From: Mycolicibacterium lacusdiani
Lineage (GTDB): Bacteria; Actinomycetota; Actinomycetes; Mycobacteriales; Mycobacteriaceae
Length of the DNA: 64,000 nt
Direction: 5' to 3'
NCBI RefSeq assembly: GCF_021916785.1
Contig: NZ_JAKCFC010000012.1
Span: 62,001-126,000 of the forward strand
Shown here: piece by piece, positions 42,980 to 51,688 of the stretch
Layout: the number at the start of each line of letters is the position of its first letter
Numbering within the stretch: position 1 is the stretch's first letter
Program-made: the position numbers and the translations under genes
Notes under the pieces: generated by a model
What the model saw: the letters and a program-made list of their open reading frames with translations, nothing else
What the model was told of the DNA's origin: nothing
The model's database searches: none

Positions 42980-44376
42980 CCGGCAGGCCGGGCAGGCACG
43001 TCGAGCTGTTGGTGCTGCTGCGGGCCGGGCAGCCTGAGCATCAGCCGGGTGCCACCCATCGGGCTCACCTCCAATGACGCCGTGCCACCGTGCAATTCAG
43101 CCTGTTGTGCGACCAGTGCCAGCCCCAGACCGGAGCCCGAGCGCGATGCCGTCGTCCCACGGTGGAAGCGCTCGAACACCGCGGTGCGCTCCTCCTCCGG
43201 CACCCCGGAGCCGTTGTCGTCGACCGCGATCTCGACCCCGGTCGCCGAACTCAGCACGCTGAGCCGGACCTGGGTGGCGTTGCCGTGCTTGACGGCGTTG
43301 GCGATCGCGTTGTCGATCACTAGACGCAGGCCGGCGGGCAGGCCCAGCATCAGCACGGTCGTCGACGACCCCAGCGCGACGTCGACGTCCGGGTAGTTGT
43401 GCCTGGCGTCGTGTGCCGCGCGGTCGAGTAGCTCGGTGACGTCGACCGGCACGAAGTCGTCGAAGGTGGTCAGCTCGCCCTGGGCGAGGCGTTCGAGTGC
43501 GGTCAGCGTCGCCTCGATGCGAGTTTGGGTGCGCATGACGTCGCCGATGACCTCCTTGCGCTGCTCCGGACCCAGGTCGAGGGTCAGGAGCACCTCGAGG
43601 TTGGTCCGCATGGCAGTCAGCGGCGTCCGCAGCTCGTGCGATGCGACGGCGGAGAAGTCGCGCGCCGATTCGAGTGCCGCGCGCGTGCGCTGCTGCTCGT
43701 CACCGATCCGCGCCAGCATGCCCTCGACCGCCTCGGAGATCTCGACGGCCTCCCAGACCCCGCGCACCTGAACCTCGTCCGGGTTGGACTGGGCGTTGAT
43801 CGCACGGGCCTGCTGGGCCAGCATGCGGAACGGGTTGACCATGATCAGCGAGATGACCCAGCCGATCAGCAGCGTGCCGACGATCACGCCGGAGCAGATC
43901 CAGAACACCCGCCAGTGCAGGGCGTCGATGCGGTCGATGGTGTCGGCCAGCGGCGCCCCGAGCGCGATCGACGCGGTGCCGGTGTCGATGGTCCGGACGC
44001 GGTAGGCGACGCCGTCGATCGTGGTGTCCGCGTAGCCGTTCGGGAGTTCGGGCAGCACGATGTCGGCGGGGTTCGACACCGTGGCGGGGCCGATCCTCGC
44101 GGTCCGCACGAACCCGCCGTCGTCCGACGTCGGGCTCGGGTCCTCCTCCTGAGCGCTGCGCAGCAGCGTGTTGACGTCACCGAGGCTGCTCAGCGAGTCC
44201 AGCCGCCGGTCGAGCTGGCTGTACTGGTCGTTGGTGACACCGACCCACACCCACACGCCGAGCACCAGCACGAGGATGATCACCCCGAGCTGGCCGACGA
44301 TCACGATCGAGCGCAGCGAGAGCAGCCGCAGCGGTTGCTGCAGCAGGCGGTAGACCAGATCCTGTGGCGTCATCAC
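42976..44376 (-). CDS. PrrB-like sensor histidine kinase, orphan
   Basis: A 466-residue kinase. Membrane spans lie at about 22-46 and 157-180, flanking an extracellular sensor of about 110 residues with YADTTIDGVAYRVRTID. A HAMP region follows. The phospho-acceptor is His247 in SHELRTPLTAMRTNLEVL; N, G1 and G2 boxes are intact (NAIANAVKHG, DDNGSGVP, SGSGLGLALVAQQ). The whole protein resembles mycobacterial PrrB closely. No response regulator adjoins it: one neighbour is gatB and the other lppZ. Start could be GTG (44376) or the ATG next to it. Confidence 0.88.
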   Translation of the reverse strand: MMTPQDLVYRLLQQPLRLLSLRSIVIVGQLGVIILVLVLGVWVWVGVTNDQYSQLDRRLDSLSSLGDVNTLLRSAQEEDPSPTSDDGGFVRTARIGPATVSNPADIVLPELPNGYADTTIDGVAYRVRTIDTGTASIALGAPLADTIDRIDALHWRVFWICSGVIVGTLLIGWVISLIMVNPFRMLAQQARAINAQSNPDEVQVRGVWEAVEISEAVEGMLARIGDEQQRTRAALESARDFSAVASHELRTPLTAMRTNLEVLLTLDLGPEQRKEVIGDVMRTQTRIEATLTALERLAQGELTTFDDFVPVDVTELLDRAAHDARHNYPDVDVALGSSTTVLMLGLPAGLRLVIDNAIANAVKHGNATQVRLSVLSSATGVEIAVDDNGSGVPEEERTAVFERFHRGTTASRSGSGLGLALVAQQAELHGGTASLEVSPMGGTRLMLRLPGPQQHQQLDVPARPAG

Positions 44377-44390
44377 GGGAACGGCCCGCC

Positions 44391-45893
44391 TCAGCTGCAG
44401 GCCGCGATGACCATCTCGCGTACCTGGGCGGCATCCGCCTGCCCCTTGGTGGCCTTCATCACCGCGCCCACGATCGCCCCGGCAGCCTGCACCTTGCCGC
44501 CGCGGATCTTCTCGGCGATGCCCGGGTTGGCGGCGAGCGCCTCCTCGATGGCAGCCTTGATCACCGAGTCGTCGCGGACCACGGCCAGCCCGCGGTCGGT
44601 CATCACCTGCTCGGGTTCACCCTCGCCGGCCAGCACGCCCTCGATGACCTGACGCGCGAGCTTGTTCGACAGCTTTCCCCCGTCGACCAGTCCGATGACC
44701 TGCGCGACCTGCGCGGGGCTGATGGGCAGTGCATCGAGTTCCACGCCTGCCTCGTTCGCCTTCTGCACCAGGAAGTTGCCCCACCAGGCGCGCGCGGCCT
44801 CACTGGAGGCGCCGTGATCCACGGTGGCCGAGACGAGTTCGACGGCTCCGGCGTTGACGAGGTCGCGCATGACCTCGTCGGACACTCCCCACTCCTGCTG
44901 GGTTCGCTTGCGGGTCAGCCACGGCAGCTCGGGAATGGTGTCGCGCAGCCGTTCGACGAGTTCGACGCTGGGGGTCACGGGTTCGAGGTCGGGCTCCGGG
45001 AAGTACCGGTAGTCCTGCGCCTCTTCCTTGCTGCGGCCCGCCGTGGTGTAACCGGACTCGTGAAAGTGCCTCGTCTCCTGGATGATCCGGCCGCCCGCCT
45101 CCAGAACGGCTGCCTGGCGCCGCATCTCGTAGCGCACCGCCACCTCCACGCTGCGCAGCGAGTTGACGTTCTTGGTCTCGGTACGGGTGCCGAACTCCGT
45201 GGCGCCCTTGAGCATCAGCGACACGTTGGAGTCACAGCGCATCGAGCCCTGATCCATGCGTACGTCCGATACGCCCAGGCGGCGCAACAGGTCTCGCAGA
45301 GCAGTGACGTAGGCGCGGGCGATCTCGGGGGCACGGGCACCGGTGCCCTCGATGGGCCTGGTGACGATCTCGATCAGCGGCACGCCTGCCCGGTTGTAGT
45401 CCAGCAGCGACGTCGTCGCACCCTCGATGCGGCCGGTGTCGCTGCCGAGGTGGGTCAGCTTGCCGGTGTCCTCCTCCATGTGGGCACGCTCGATCTCGAT
45501 GCGCCACGTGGTGCCGTCGTCGAGCGGCACGTCGAGGTAGCCGTCGACGGCGATGGGCTCGTCGTACTGGCTGATCTGATAGTTCTTCGGCTGGTCGGGG
45601 TAGAAGTAGTTCTTCCTGGCGAACCGGCCCCACGGGGCGATGTCGCAGTTGAGCGCCAGCCCGATGCGGATCGCGGACTCGACGGCCTGCTGGTTGAGCA
45701 CCGGCAGCGAGCCGGGCAGCCCCAGGCACACCGGGCAGACCTGGGTGTTGGGCTCGCCACCGAACCGGTTGGGGCAGCCGCAGAACATCTTGGTCTCCGT
45801 CGACAGCTCGACGTGGACCTCCATGCCCATGACGGGGTCGTAGCGTTCGACCACCTCGTCGTAGTCGAGGAGTTCTGCTTCTGCGACTGTCAT
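44391..45893 (-). CDS. gatB: Asp/Glu-tRNA amidotransferase subunit B
   Basis: A 500-residue GatB. N-terminal VMGMEVHVELST, the zinc-binding CGCPNRFGG, and the C-terminal YqeY-like helical domain with ELDALPISPAQVAQVI are all present. With GatA and GatC it converts Glu-tRNA-Gln (and Asp-tRNA-Asn) to the amide. It is separated from gatCA by pfkA and a two-component pair, as in M. tuberculosis except for the latter. Confidence 0.97.
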   Translation of the reverse strand: MTVAEAELLDYDEVVERYDPVMGMEVHVELSTETKMFCGCPNRFGGEPNTQVCPVCLGLPGSLPVLNQQAVESAIRIGLALNCDIAPWGRFARKNYFYPDQPKNYQISQYDEPIAVDGYLDVPLDDGTTWRIEIERAHMEEDTGKLTHLGSDTGRIEGATTSLLDYNRAGVPLIEIVTRPIEGTGARAPEIARAYVTALRDLLRRLGVSDVRMDQGSMRCDSNVSLMLKGATEFGTRTETKNVNSLRSVEVAVRYEMRRQAAVLEAGGRIIQETRHFHESGYTTAGRSKEEAQDYRYFPEPDLEPVTPSVELVERLRDTIPELPWLTRKRTQQEWGVSDEVMRDLVNAGAVELVSATVDHGASSEAARAWWGNFLVQKANEAGVELDALPISPAQVAQVIGLVDGGKLSNKLARQVIEGVLAGEGEPEQVMTDRGLAVVRDDSVIKAAIEEALAANPGIAEKIRGGKVQAAGAIVGAVMKATKGQADAAQVREMVIAACS

Positions 45894-45945
45894 GGCGTCG
45901 ATCCTAGTGGCCGGGCGGACCGCTCGGGCAGCGCGCCGGAGGAGG

Positions 45946-46977
45946 TCAGCCGAAGAACTCCGCGGCGTCGTCGTAGCGGCTCTGCGGGACCAGCTTCAGC
46001 TGGCGCACGGCGTCGGCGAGCGGCACCCGTCCGATGTCCTGGCCGCGCAGCGACACCATCATCCCGTATTCGCCTGCGTGCGCGGCGTCGGCGGCGTTGA
46101 CGCCGAACCTCGTCGCCAGCACGCGGTCGTACGCCGTAGGGGTGCCGCCACGTTGCACGTGGCCGAGCACCGTCGTGCGCACTTCCTTCTTGATCCGCTT
46201 CTCGATCTCCACGCCGAGCTGGTGGGCGACGCCGGTGAACCGGACGTGCCCGAACTCGTCGATGCCGCCGTCGCGCAGCAGCATCGAGCCCTCTGCGGGC
46301 CGGGCGCCCTCGGCGACCACGCAGATGAAGTGCGAGTCGCCCCGCACGAACCGCTGCTTGACCAGACGGCACACCTCCTCGACGTCGAACGGCTGCTCGG
46401 GGATCAGGGTCATGTGCGCACCCGAGGCCAGGCCCGCGTTGAGCGCGATCCACCCCGCGTGCCTGCCCATCACCTCGACGAGCATCACCCGCTGATGCGA
46501 CTCGGCGGTGCTGTGCAGCCGGTCGATCGCCTCACTGGCCACCTGCAGTGCGGTGTCGTGGCCGAAAGTGACGTCGGTGCAATCGATGTCGTTGTCGATG
46601 GTCTTCGGCACCCCGACGACCGGGACGTTCTCCTGCGACAGCCAGTGCGCGGCAGTGAGCGTGCCCTCGCCGCCGATGGGGATCAACACGTCGATGCCGT
46701 TGTCCTCGAGCGTCTGCTTGATCTGGTCGAGGCCCGCGAGCAGCTTGTCCGGGTTGACGCGCGCGGTGCCCAGGATGGTGCCGCCCTTGCCGAGCAGGCG
46801 GTCGTTGCGATCGTCGTTGGCCAGCTGGATGCGCCGGTCCTCCAACAGTCCCCGCCAACCGTCGAGGAAGCCGACCACCGTCGAGCCGTACCTGACGTTG
46901 CACGTCCGCACGACGGCCCGGATGACGGCGTTGAGGCCGGGACAGTCACCGCCGCCGGTGAGCACTCCGATCCGCAT
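45946..46977 (-). CDS. pfkA: 6-phosphofructokinase
   Basis: A 343-residue PFK. N-terminal GVLTGGGDCPGLNAVIRA, then GGEGTLTAA and PKTIDNDIDCTDVTFGHDTA are the phosphoryl-donor and catalytic motifs. The GGEG sequence is typical of the actinobacterial branch. It phosphorylates fructose 6-phosphate. The ATG at 46977 is clear. It is flanked by gatB and the NarL-type response regulator. Confidence 0.96.
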   Translation of the reverse strand: MRIGVLTGGGDCPGLNAVIRAVVRTCNVRYGSTVVGFLDGWRGLLEDRRIQLANDDRNDRLLGKGGTILGTARVNPDKLLAGLDQIKQTLEDNGIDVLIPIGGEGTLTAAHWLSQENVPVVGVPKTIDNDIDCTDVTFGHDTALQVASEAIDRLHSTAESHQRVMLVEVMGRHAGWIALNAGLASGAHMTLIPEQPFDVEEVCRLVKQRFVRGDSHFICVVAEGARPAEGSMLLRDGGIDEFGHVRFTGVAHQLGVEIEKRIKKEVRTTVLGHVQRGGTPTAYDRVLATRFGVNAADAAHAGEYGMMVSLRGQDIGRVPLADAVRQLKLVPQSRYDDAAEFFG

Positions 46978-47049
46978 GTCTAGTCCGTTCCTCGCGTGCG
47001 CATGATTACCGATCCTGCCAGCTTCGCCCCTTCCCGGCTCGACGGCGGG

Positions 47050-47718
47050 TCAGCGAGCGAACGGCGACACCAGACCGGACTCGTAGGCGACCACGACGGC
47101 TTGGGCGCGGTCGCGCAGACCGAGCTTGGCGAAGACCCTGCCGACGTGGGTCTTCACGGTCTCCTCGGACACCACGAACTCACTCGCGATCTCCGCGTTC
47201 GACATGCCGCGGGCCATCGCCTCCAGTACCTCGGTCTCCCGCGGCGTCAGGCGCGCCAGCTCGTCGGCCGAGCGACGCGGCGGGGCGTGCCTGCCGACGA
47301 GGTCCGCGATCATCCGCCGGGTGACCGAGGGCGCCAAGAGCGCATCGCCGGCGGCGATGACCCGGACCGCTCTGATCAGCTCCTCGGCGGGCGCGTCCTT
47401 GAGCAGAAACCCACTGGCTCCCGCGCGCAGCGCCGCGTAGACGTAGTCGTCGAGGTCGAACGTCGTCAGCATCAGCACCTTCGCCGTGGTCTCCGCGAGG
47501 ATCTCGCACGCCGCGTCGAGCCCGTTCATCTCGGGCATCCGCACGTCCATCAGCACGACGTCGGGTGCGAGCGCGTGCACACCGGCCACGGCGTCCCGCC
47601 CGTTGGCCGCGTCCCCGATCACCTCGATGTCGGGCTGGGCGTTCAGCAGTGCGCCGAAGCCCTGCCGGACCATGGCTTGATCGTCGGCGATGAAGACGGT
47701 GATCGTCAGGCCGGGCAC
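47050..47718 (-). CDS. NarL/FixJ-type response regulator
   Basis: A 222-residue regulator. The receiver domain has the acidic pair Asp12-Asp13, phospho-acceptor Asp58 (VVLMDVRMPEMNG) and a Lys near 107. The C-terminal LuxR helix-turn-helix covers about 155-215 (LTPRETEVLEAMARGMSNAEIA, with the split around residue 176). Its GTG overlaps the end of the kinase gene by 13 bp, so kinase and regulator are coupled. The target is unknown. Confidence 0.92.
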   Translation of the reverse strand: MPGLTITVFIADDQAMVRQGFGALLNAQPDIEVIGDAANGRDAVAGVHALAPDVVLMDVRMPEMNGLDAACEILAETTAKVLMLTTFDLDDYVYAALRAGASGFLLKDAPAEELIRAVRVIAAGDALLAPSVTRRMIADLVGRHAPPRRSADELARLTPRETEVLEAMARGMSNAEIASEFVVSEETVKTHVGRVFAKLGLRDRAQAVVVAYESGLVSPFAR

Positions 47719-48878
47719 CCCGTCACGCTAGCCGGGACGCACGGCAGGTAGGACCAGACGACGAACTCGCCCTCGGTGTCGTGGATGGCGACCATGCCGC
47801 CGACTGCCGCGGCCCTCTCGCGCATGCCCGCGATGCCGAGACCGGGGACCGGCGGCTCCCACGACTGCTGGGCCATGCCGTTGCGGATCTCGACGCCCAC
47901 ACCGTCGACGGTGATGCTCACCTCGGCGTTCACCGCCAACCCCGGTGCGTGACGCGCGGCGTTGGCCAGGCACTCGGCGACGATGCGGTACGCCGCCGTT
48001 TCGACCAGGTCCCCGACCCACTCGGTCGACCCGTCGATCCGCCACGTCAGCGGCACGCCCGCCCGCTGCGTTGCGGTGAACAGCTCCGGGAGGTCGGCGA
48101 TCGTCGGCGCGGGTGCGAGTTCGACCGGTTCGGAGCCGCTGCGCAACACCCCGAGCAGTCCACGTATCTCGTTGAGCGCCTGGCGCCCGGTGGCGGCGAT
48201 CGTCTCGAACTCCGCCTGCAGACTCGGCGGCACGTCGGCGTGGCGGTACGGCGCGGTCTGCGCCGACACCACGACCATCGACATGTGGTGGGCGACCACG
48301 TCGTGCAGGTCCCGCGCAATCCTGGTGCGCTCCTGCAGGACCGTGCGCCTGGCCCGCTCCAATTCGCCCTCCTCCTCGAGCTGGGCGACCTGCCGCCGCG
48401 ACAGGACCAGCCACCGCACCAGCATCACGGCGAACACGATGGCGGTGACGCCGAAGGCCCAACCGCCGTCCACGTGCCCCGGCATGGCCACGAGGAACAG
48501 CAGGGTCGATGCCAGCCACACCTTGACCACGACCGGCAGCGGCCGGGTCCAGGCCACGGCGACGATCGACACCAGCAGCACGATGACGTGCACGACCTGC
48601 CACGGGTAGTTCCACGACGCCAGCCGGTTGAAGAACAGCGGGATCAGCACCGCGGAGGCGGCCGAGATCGACCATGCCAGAAGCGGATTGACCAGGACGA
48701 GCAGGAGCGGCAAGGCGGCGAGCCCGGCGACGATGGGTGCCAGTGCCGCCGGAACCTCATGGGTGAGGAAGAGCGTCGGCCAGGCCACCACGTAGAGAAT
48801 CCCGGTGACGGCCACCAGCAACCAGGCCGACCATCGACCGTGCCGCAACCACTCCACGAAACCCATTGGCCTGTTCAC
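47706..48878 (-). CDS. NarX/DesK-type sensor histidine kinase
   Basis: A 390-residue kinase with about six membrane helices in the first 160 residues and almost no extracytoplasmic loop, so it likely senses the membrane itself. The HisKA_3 site is RIARDLHDVVAHHMS with His192. The HATPase motif is at CLANAARHAP and the C-terminal GLGIAGMRERAAAVGG. It is the partner of the following response regulator. A GTG start at 48878 or an internal ATG four codons later are both possible. Confidence 0.9.
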   Translation of the reverse strand: MNRPMGFVEWLRHGRWSAWLLVAVTGILYVVAWPTLFLTHEVPAALAPIVAGLAALPLLLVLVNPLLAWSISAASAVLIPLFFNRLASWNYPWQVVHVIVLLVSIVAVAWTRPLPVVVKVWLASTLLFLVAMPGHVDGGWAFGVTAIVFAVMLVRWLVLSRRQVAQLEEEGELERARRTVLQERTRIARDLHDVVAHHMSMVVVSAQTAPYRHADVPPSLQAEFETIAATGRQALNEIRGLLGVLRSGSEPVELAPAPTIADLPELFTATQRAGVPLTWRIDGSTEWVGDLVETAAYRIVAECLANAARHAPGLAVNAEVSITVDGVGVEIRNGMAQQSWEPPVPGLGIAGMRERAAAVGGMVAIHDTEGEFVVWSYLPCVPASVTGCPA

Positions 48879-48936
48879 GGGCCAAATGCTATGGCGTTTC
48901 GGCCCTCACGCCATCCCCCTGCGGGGTGATCCGGGA

Positions 48937-48954
48937 CTGGCTCCGCGGAGCCAG
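48937..48954. terminator. 18-bp perfect palindrome after gatA
   Basis: CTGGCTCCGCGGAGCCAG is perfectly self-complementary. It lies 4 bp beyond the gatA stop and 58 bp before the kinase start, in the only gap between them. It may terminate gatCA or be a regulator site for the kinase gene. CCCCCTGCGGGG just upstream on the + strand is a second, weaker dyad. Confidence 0.4.
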
Positions 48955-48958
48955 GTCG

Positions 48959-50443
48959 CTACAGCGCGGTCAGCAGCTCGCCGCGTGCGGCCTCGTATGC
49001 CGCACCCACCCGGTAGAGCCGATCGTCGGCCAGCGCCGGCGCCATGATCTGCAGGCCGACGGGCAGACCGTCGTCGGGCGACAGTCCCGACGGCACCGAC
49101 ATCCCGCAGTGTCCGGCGAGATTCAGCGGCAGCGTGCACAGATCGAACAGGTACATGGCCAGCGGGTCGTCGACCTTCTCGCCGAGCGGGAACGCGGTCG
49201 TCGGTGTCGCGGGCGAGATCAGGACGTCGGCCTTCTCGTAGGCCCGGTCGAGGTCGCGTGCGATCAGCGTGCGGACCTTCTGCGCCTGGTTGTAGTAGGC
49301 GTCGTAGTACCCGGCCGAGAGCGCGTAGGTGCCGATCATGATGCGGCGCTTGACTTCTGGGCCGAAACCGGCCGCCCGGGTCAGCGCCATCACCTCTTCG
49401 GCGCTGTGCGTGCCGTCGTCGCCGACCCGCAGCCCGTAGCGCATCGCGTCGAAGCGAGCAAGGTTGCTCGACACCTCCGACGGCAGGATCAGGTAGTAGG
49501 CGGCCATGGAGTAGTCGAAGTGCGGGCAGTCGACTTCGACGACCTCGGCGCCCAGTTCGGTCAGCTGGTCGACCGCGGCGGTGAACGATGCGAGCACGCC
49601 GGGCTGGTAGCCCTCACCGCTGCGCAACTGCTTGACCACCCCGACCCGCACGCCTGCGAGGTCACCGTGGGCCCCGGCCCGCGCCGCGCCGACCACGTCG
49701 GGCACCTCGGCGTCGACCGAGGTCGAGTCACGGCGGTCGTGACCGGCGATCACCTGGTGCAGCAGCGCGGTGTCCAGCACGGTGCGCGCGCACGGCCCAC
49801 CCTGATCGAGCGACGACGCACAGGCGATGAGCCCATAGCGCGAGACCGTGCCGTAGGTGGGTTTCACCCCGACGGTGGCGGTCAGTGCAGCCGGCTGACG
49901 GATCGAGCCGCCGGTGTCGGAGCCGATCGCCAGCGGCGCCTGGAACGCGGCCAGCGCCGCGGCGCTGCCGCCACCCGAGCCGCCGGGCACGCGGTTGACG
50001 TTCCACGGGTTGCGGGTGGGGCCGTAGGCCGAGTTCTCCGTCGAGCTGCCCATGGCGAACTCGTCCATGTTGGTCTTGCCCAGGATCGGCACACCGGCGG
50101 CGCGCAGCCGTGTGGTCACCGTCGCGTCGTACGGCGACCGCCAGCCCTCGAGGATCTTGGAGCCACACGTCGTGGGCATGTCGGTGGTGGTGAAGACGTC
50201 CTTGAGCGCCAGCGGCACCCCGGCCAGCGGCGACGGCAGCGTCTCGCCCGCGGCGACCGACGCGTCGACGGCGGCCGCGGCGGCCAGCGCCTCGTCGCCC
50301 GCCACGTGCAGGAAGGCGTGGTACCGGTCGTCGGTCGCGGCGATCTGGTCGAGATGCGCCTGGGTGACCTCGACCGAGGACACCTCCTTGGCCGCGATCC
50401 GGGCGCCGAGCGTCGCCGCGTCCATCCGAATCAAGTCGTTCAT
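48959..50443 (-). CDS. gatA: Asp/Glu-tRNA amidotransferase subunit A
   Basis: A 494-residue amidase-signature enzyme. The catalytic Lys is in PLALKDVF, and the two serines are in PGGSGGGSAAALAA and GSDTGGSIRQPA, giving the Ser-cisSer-Lys triad. It hydrolyses glutamine to supply ammonia to GatB. The ATG at 50443 overlaps the gatC stop by 4 bp (ATGA). Confidence 0.97.
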   Translation of the reverse strand: MNDLIRMDAATLGARIAAKEVSSVEVTQAHLDQIAATDDRYHAFLHVAGDEALAAAAAVDASVAAGETLPSPLAGVPLALKDVFTTTDMPTTCGSKILEGWRSPYDATVTTRLRAAGVPILGKTNMDEFAMGSSTENSAYGPTRNPWNVNRVPGGSGGGSAAALAAFQAPLAIGSDTGGSIRQPAALTATVGVKPTYGTVSRYGLIACASSLDQGGPCARTVLDTALLHQVIAGHDRRDSTSVDAEVPDVVGAARAGAHGDLAGVRVGVVKQLRSGEGYQPGVLASFTAAVDQLTELGAEVVEVDCPHFDYSMAAYYLILPSEVSSNLARFDAMRYGLRVGDDGTHSAEEVMALTRAAGFGPEVKRRIMIGTYALSAGYYDAYYNQAQKVRTLIARDLDRAYEKADVLISPATPTTAFPLGEKVDDPLAMYLFDLCTLPLNLAGHCGMSVPSGLSPDDGLPVGLQIMAPALADDRLYRVGAAYEAARGELLTAL

Positions 50444-50775
50444 TCGGCTTCTCCCAAGATGCGCGGCACCGCGAACCTGCCTTCGGTCGCGTTGGGCGCG
50501 GCGGCCAGCGCCTCGTCCTGCGTGAGGCACGGATCGACGACGTCGGGCCGGGTGACGTCGCTCAACCCGTCCGCGGGCCGCTTCGCCGCAGCCCGCCGGG
50601 CCGCGAGCGGATTGTCGGTGGCCTCCACACCGGTGACGTCGACGGCCTGGATCTGGCCGACGTGGGCCAGGATCGCGTCGAGCTGGCCGGCGAAGCCCTC
50701 GAGCTCGCCGTCGGTCAGGGAGAGCCGGGCGAGGCGCGCGAGGTGAGCGACGTCGTCCCGCGATATCTGAGACAC
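50440..50775 (-). CDS. gatC: Asp/Glu-tRNA amidotransferase subunit C
   Basis: A 111-residue GatC. SRDDVAHLARLARLSLTDGE is the conserved N-terminal helix and LAHVGQIQAVDVTGVEAT links the subunits. It stabilises the GatA-GatB complex. The GTG start at 50775 begins the gatCA transcript. The region upstream contains tandem repeats. Confidence 0.95.
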   Translation of the reverse strand: MSQISRDDVAHLARLARLSLTDGELEGFAGQLDAILAHVGQIQAVDVTGVEATDNPLAARRAAAKRPADGLSDVTRPDVVDPCLTQDEALAAAPNATEGRFAVPRILGEAE

Positions 50776-50832
50776 GAGAAGGAAGCCTAGTGGTGGCCAC
50801 GGCCGGGGTGCTCACGTGCTGCCCCCTGGGTT

Positions 50833-50940
50833 GACTTCCCGAGTCGCTCCGCTCCTGCCCTCCGTACAGACTTCCCGAGTCGCTCCGCTCCTGCCCTCCG
50901 TGCAGACTTCCCGAGTCGCTCCGCTCCTGCCCTCCGTGTA
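50833..50940 (-). repeat. Tandem repeat locus C, 36 bp x 3 (GAGCGRAGCGAC family)
   Basis: Copies start at 50833, 50869 and 50905. On the minus strand each contains GGGCAGGAGCGGAGCGAC followed by TCGGGAAG. The copies differ from each other only in the last few bases. The unit aligns almost base for base with locus A but lies in the other orientation. It fills the divergent gatC-ACT gene interval and ends 11 bp before the GTG of the ACT gene. Confidence 0.9.
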
Positions 50941-50951
50941 AGGGTGTGCGC

Positions 50952-51611
50952 GTGCCGTCGTATCTGCTGCGAGTCGAACTCGAGGACAGGCCCGGCCGCC
51001 TCGGATCGCTCGCCGTGGCCCTCGGGTCGGTCGGCGCCGACATCCTGTCCCTCGACGTCGTCGAGCGAGGCGCCGGGTACGCCGTCGACGACCTGGTGGT
51101 GGATCTGCCCCCCGGCGCGATGCCCGACATGCTGATCACCGCCGCCGAACGGCTCGAAGGCGTGTACGTCGACAGCATCCGGCCGCACACCGGGCTGCTG
51201 GAGGCGCACCGCGAACTCGAGCTGGTCGATCACATCGCGGCAGCGCGCGGCACGCCGGCGAAACTGCAGGTGCTCGTCGACGAGGCACCCAAGGTGTTGC
51301 GCGTCGGGTGGTGCACGGTGGTGCGGCTCACCGACTCCGGGCCCGAGCGCGTCGCGGGCAGCCACGGCGCTCCCGAAACCCAGGCGGCCGCAGCGCCCTG
51401 GCTGCCGCTCGAGCGCGCCATGGCTCTCGACGGTGCCGCCGAATGGCTGCCCCAGGTGTGGCGCGACATCGACACCACGCTGGCCGCTGCCCCGCTGGGT
51501 GACGCCAGCACGGCGGTGCTGCTGGGCCGCCCCGGCGGTCCGGCGTTCCGGCCCTCCGAGGTCGCGCGGCTCGGCTACCTCGCGGGCATCGTCGCGACGA
51601 TCCTTCGCTGA
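50952..51611 (+). CDS. ACT-domain amino-acid-binding protein
   Basis: A 219-residue protein equivalent to Rv3013. The N-terminal ACT domain (about 1-75) starts SYLLRVELEDRPGRLGSLA and includes VGADILSLDVVE. A second half, LVDEAPKVLRVGWCTVVRL, has no known catalytic site. It may be an allosteric sensor of an amino acid. The GTG at 50952 is preferred over 50946, as it gives MPSYLL and has AAGG about 8 bases upstream. Confidence 0.87.
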   Translation: MPSYLLRVELEDRPGRLGSLAVALGSVGADILSLDVVERGAGYAVDDLVVDLPPGAMPDMLITAAERLEGVYVDSIRPHTGLLEAHRELELVDHIAAARGTPAKLQVLVDEAPKVLRVGWCTVVRLTDSGPERVAGSHGAPETQAAAAPWLPLERAMALDGAAEWLPQVWRDIDTTLAAAPLGDASTAVLLGRPGGPAFRPSEVARLGYLAGIVATILR

Positions 51612-51640
51612 GAGTTCGCTGAAGATCGCCTTCGGCTGCG

Positions 51641-51678
51641 CTGTTACGGTGAAGTGATTCCATTCGTCGGCGTAACAG
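51641..51678 (+). promoter_or_regulatory. Inverted repeat abutting the first RBS of the DUF4178 cassette
   Basis: CTGTTACG (51641-51648) and CGTAACAG (51671-51678) are perfect 8-bp arms with a 22-base spacer. The right arm overlaps the first bases of the AGGGGG ribosome binding site (51677-51682) of the next gene. It may be an operator or an RNA hairpin limiting translation. Confidence 0.45.
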
Positions 51679-51688
51679 GGGGTTCCGC

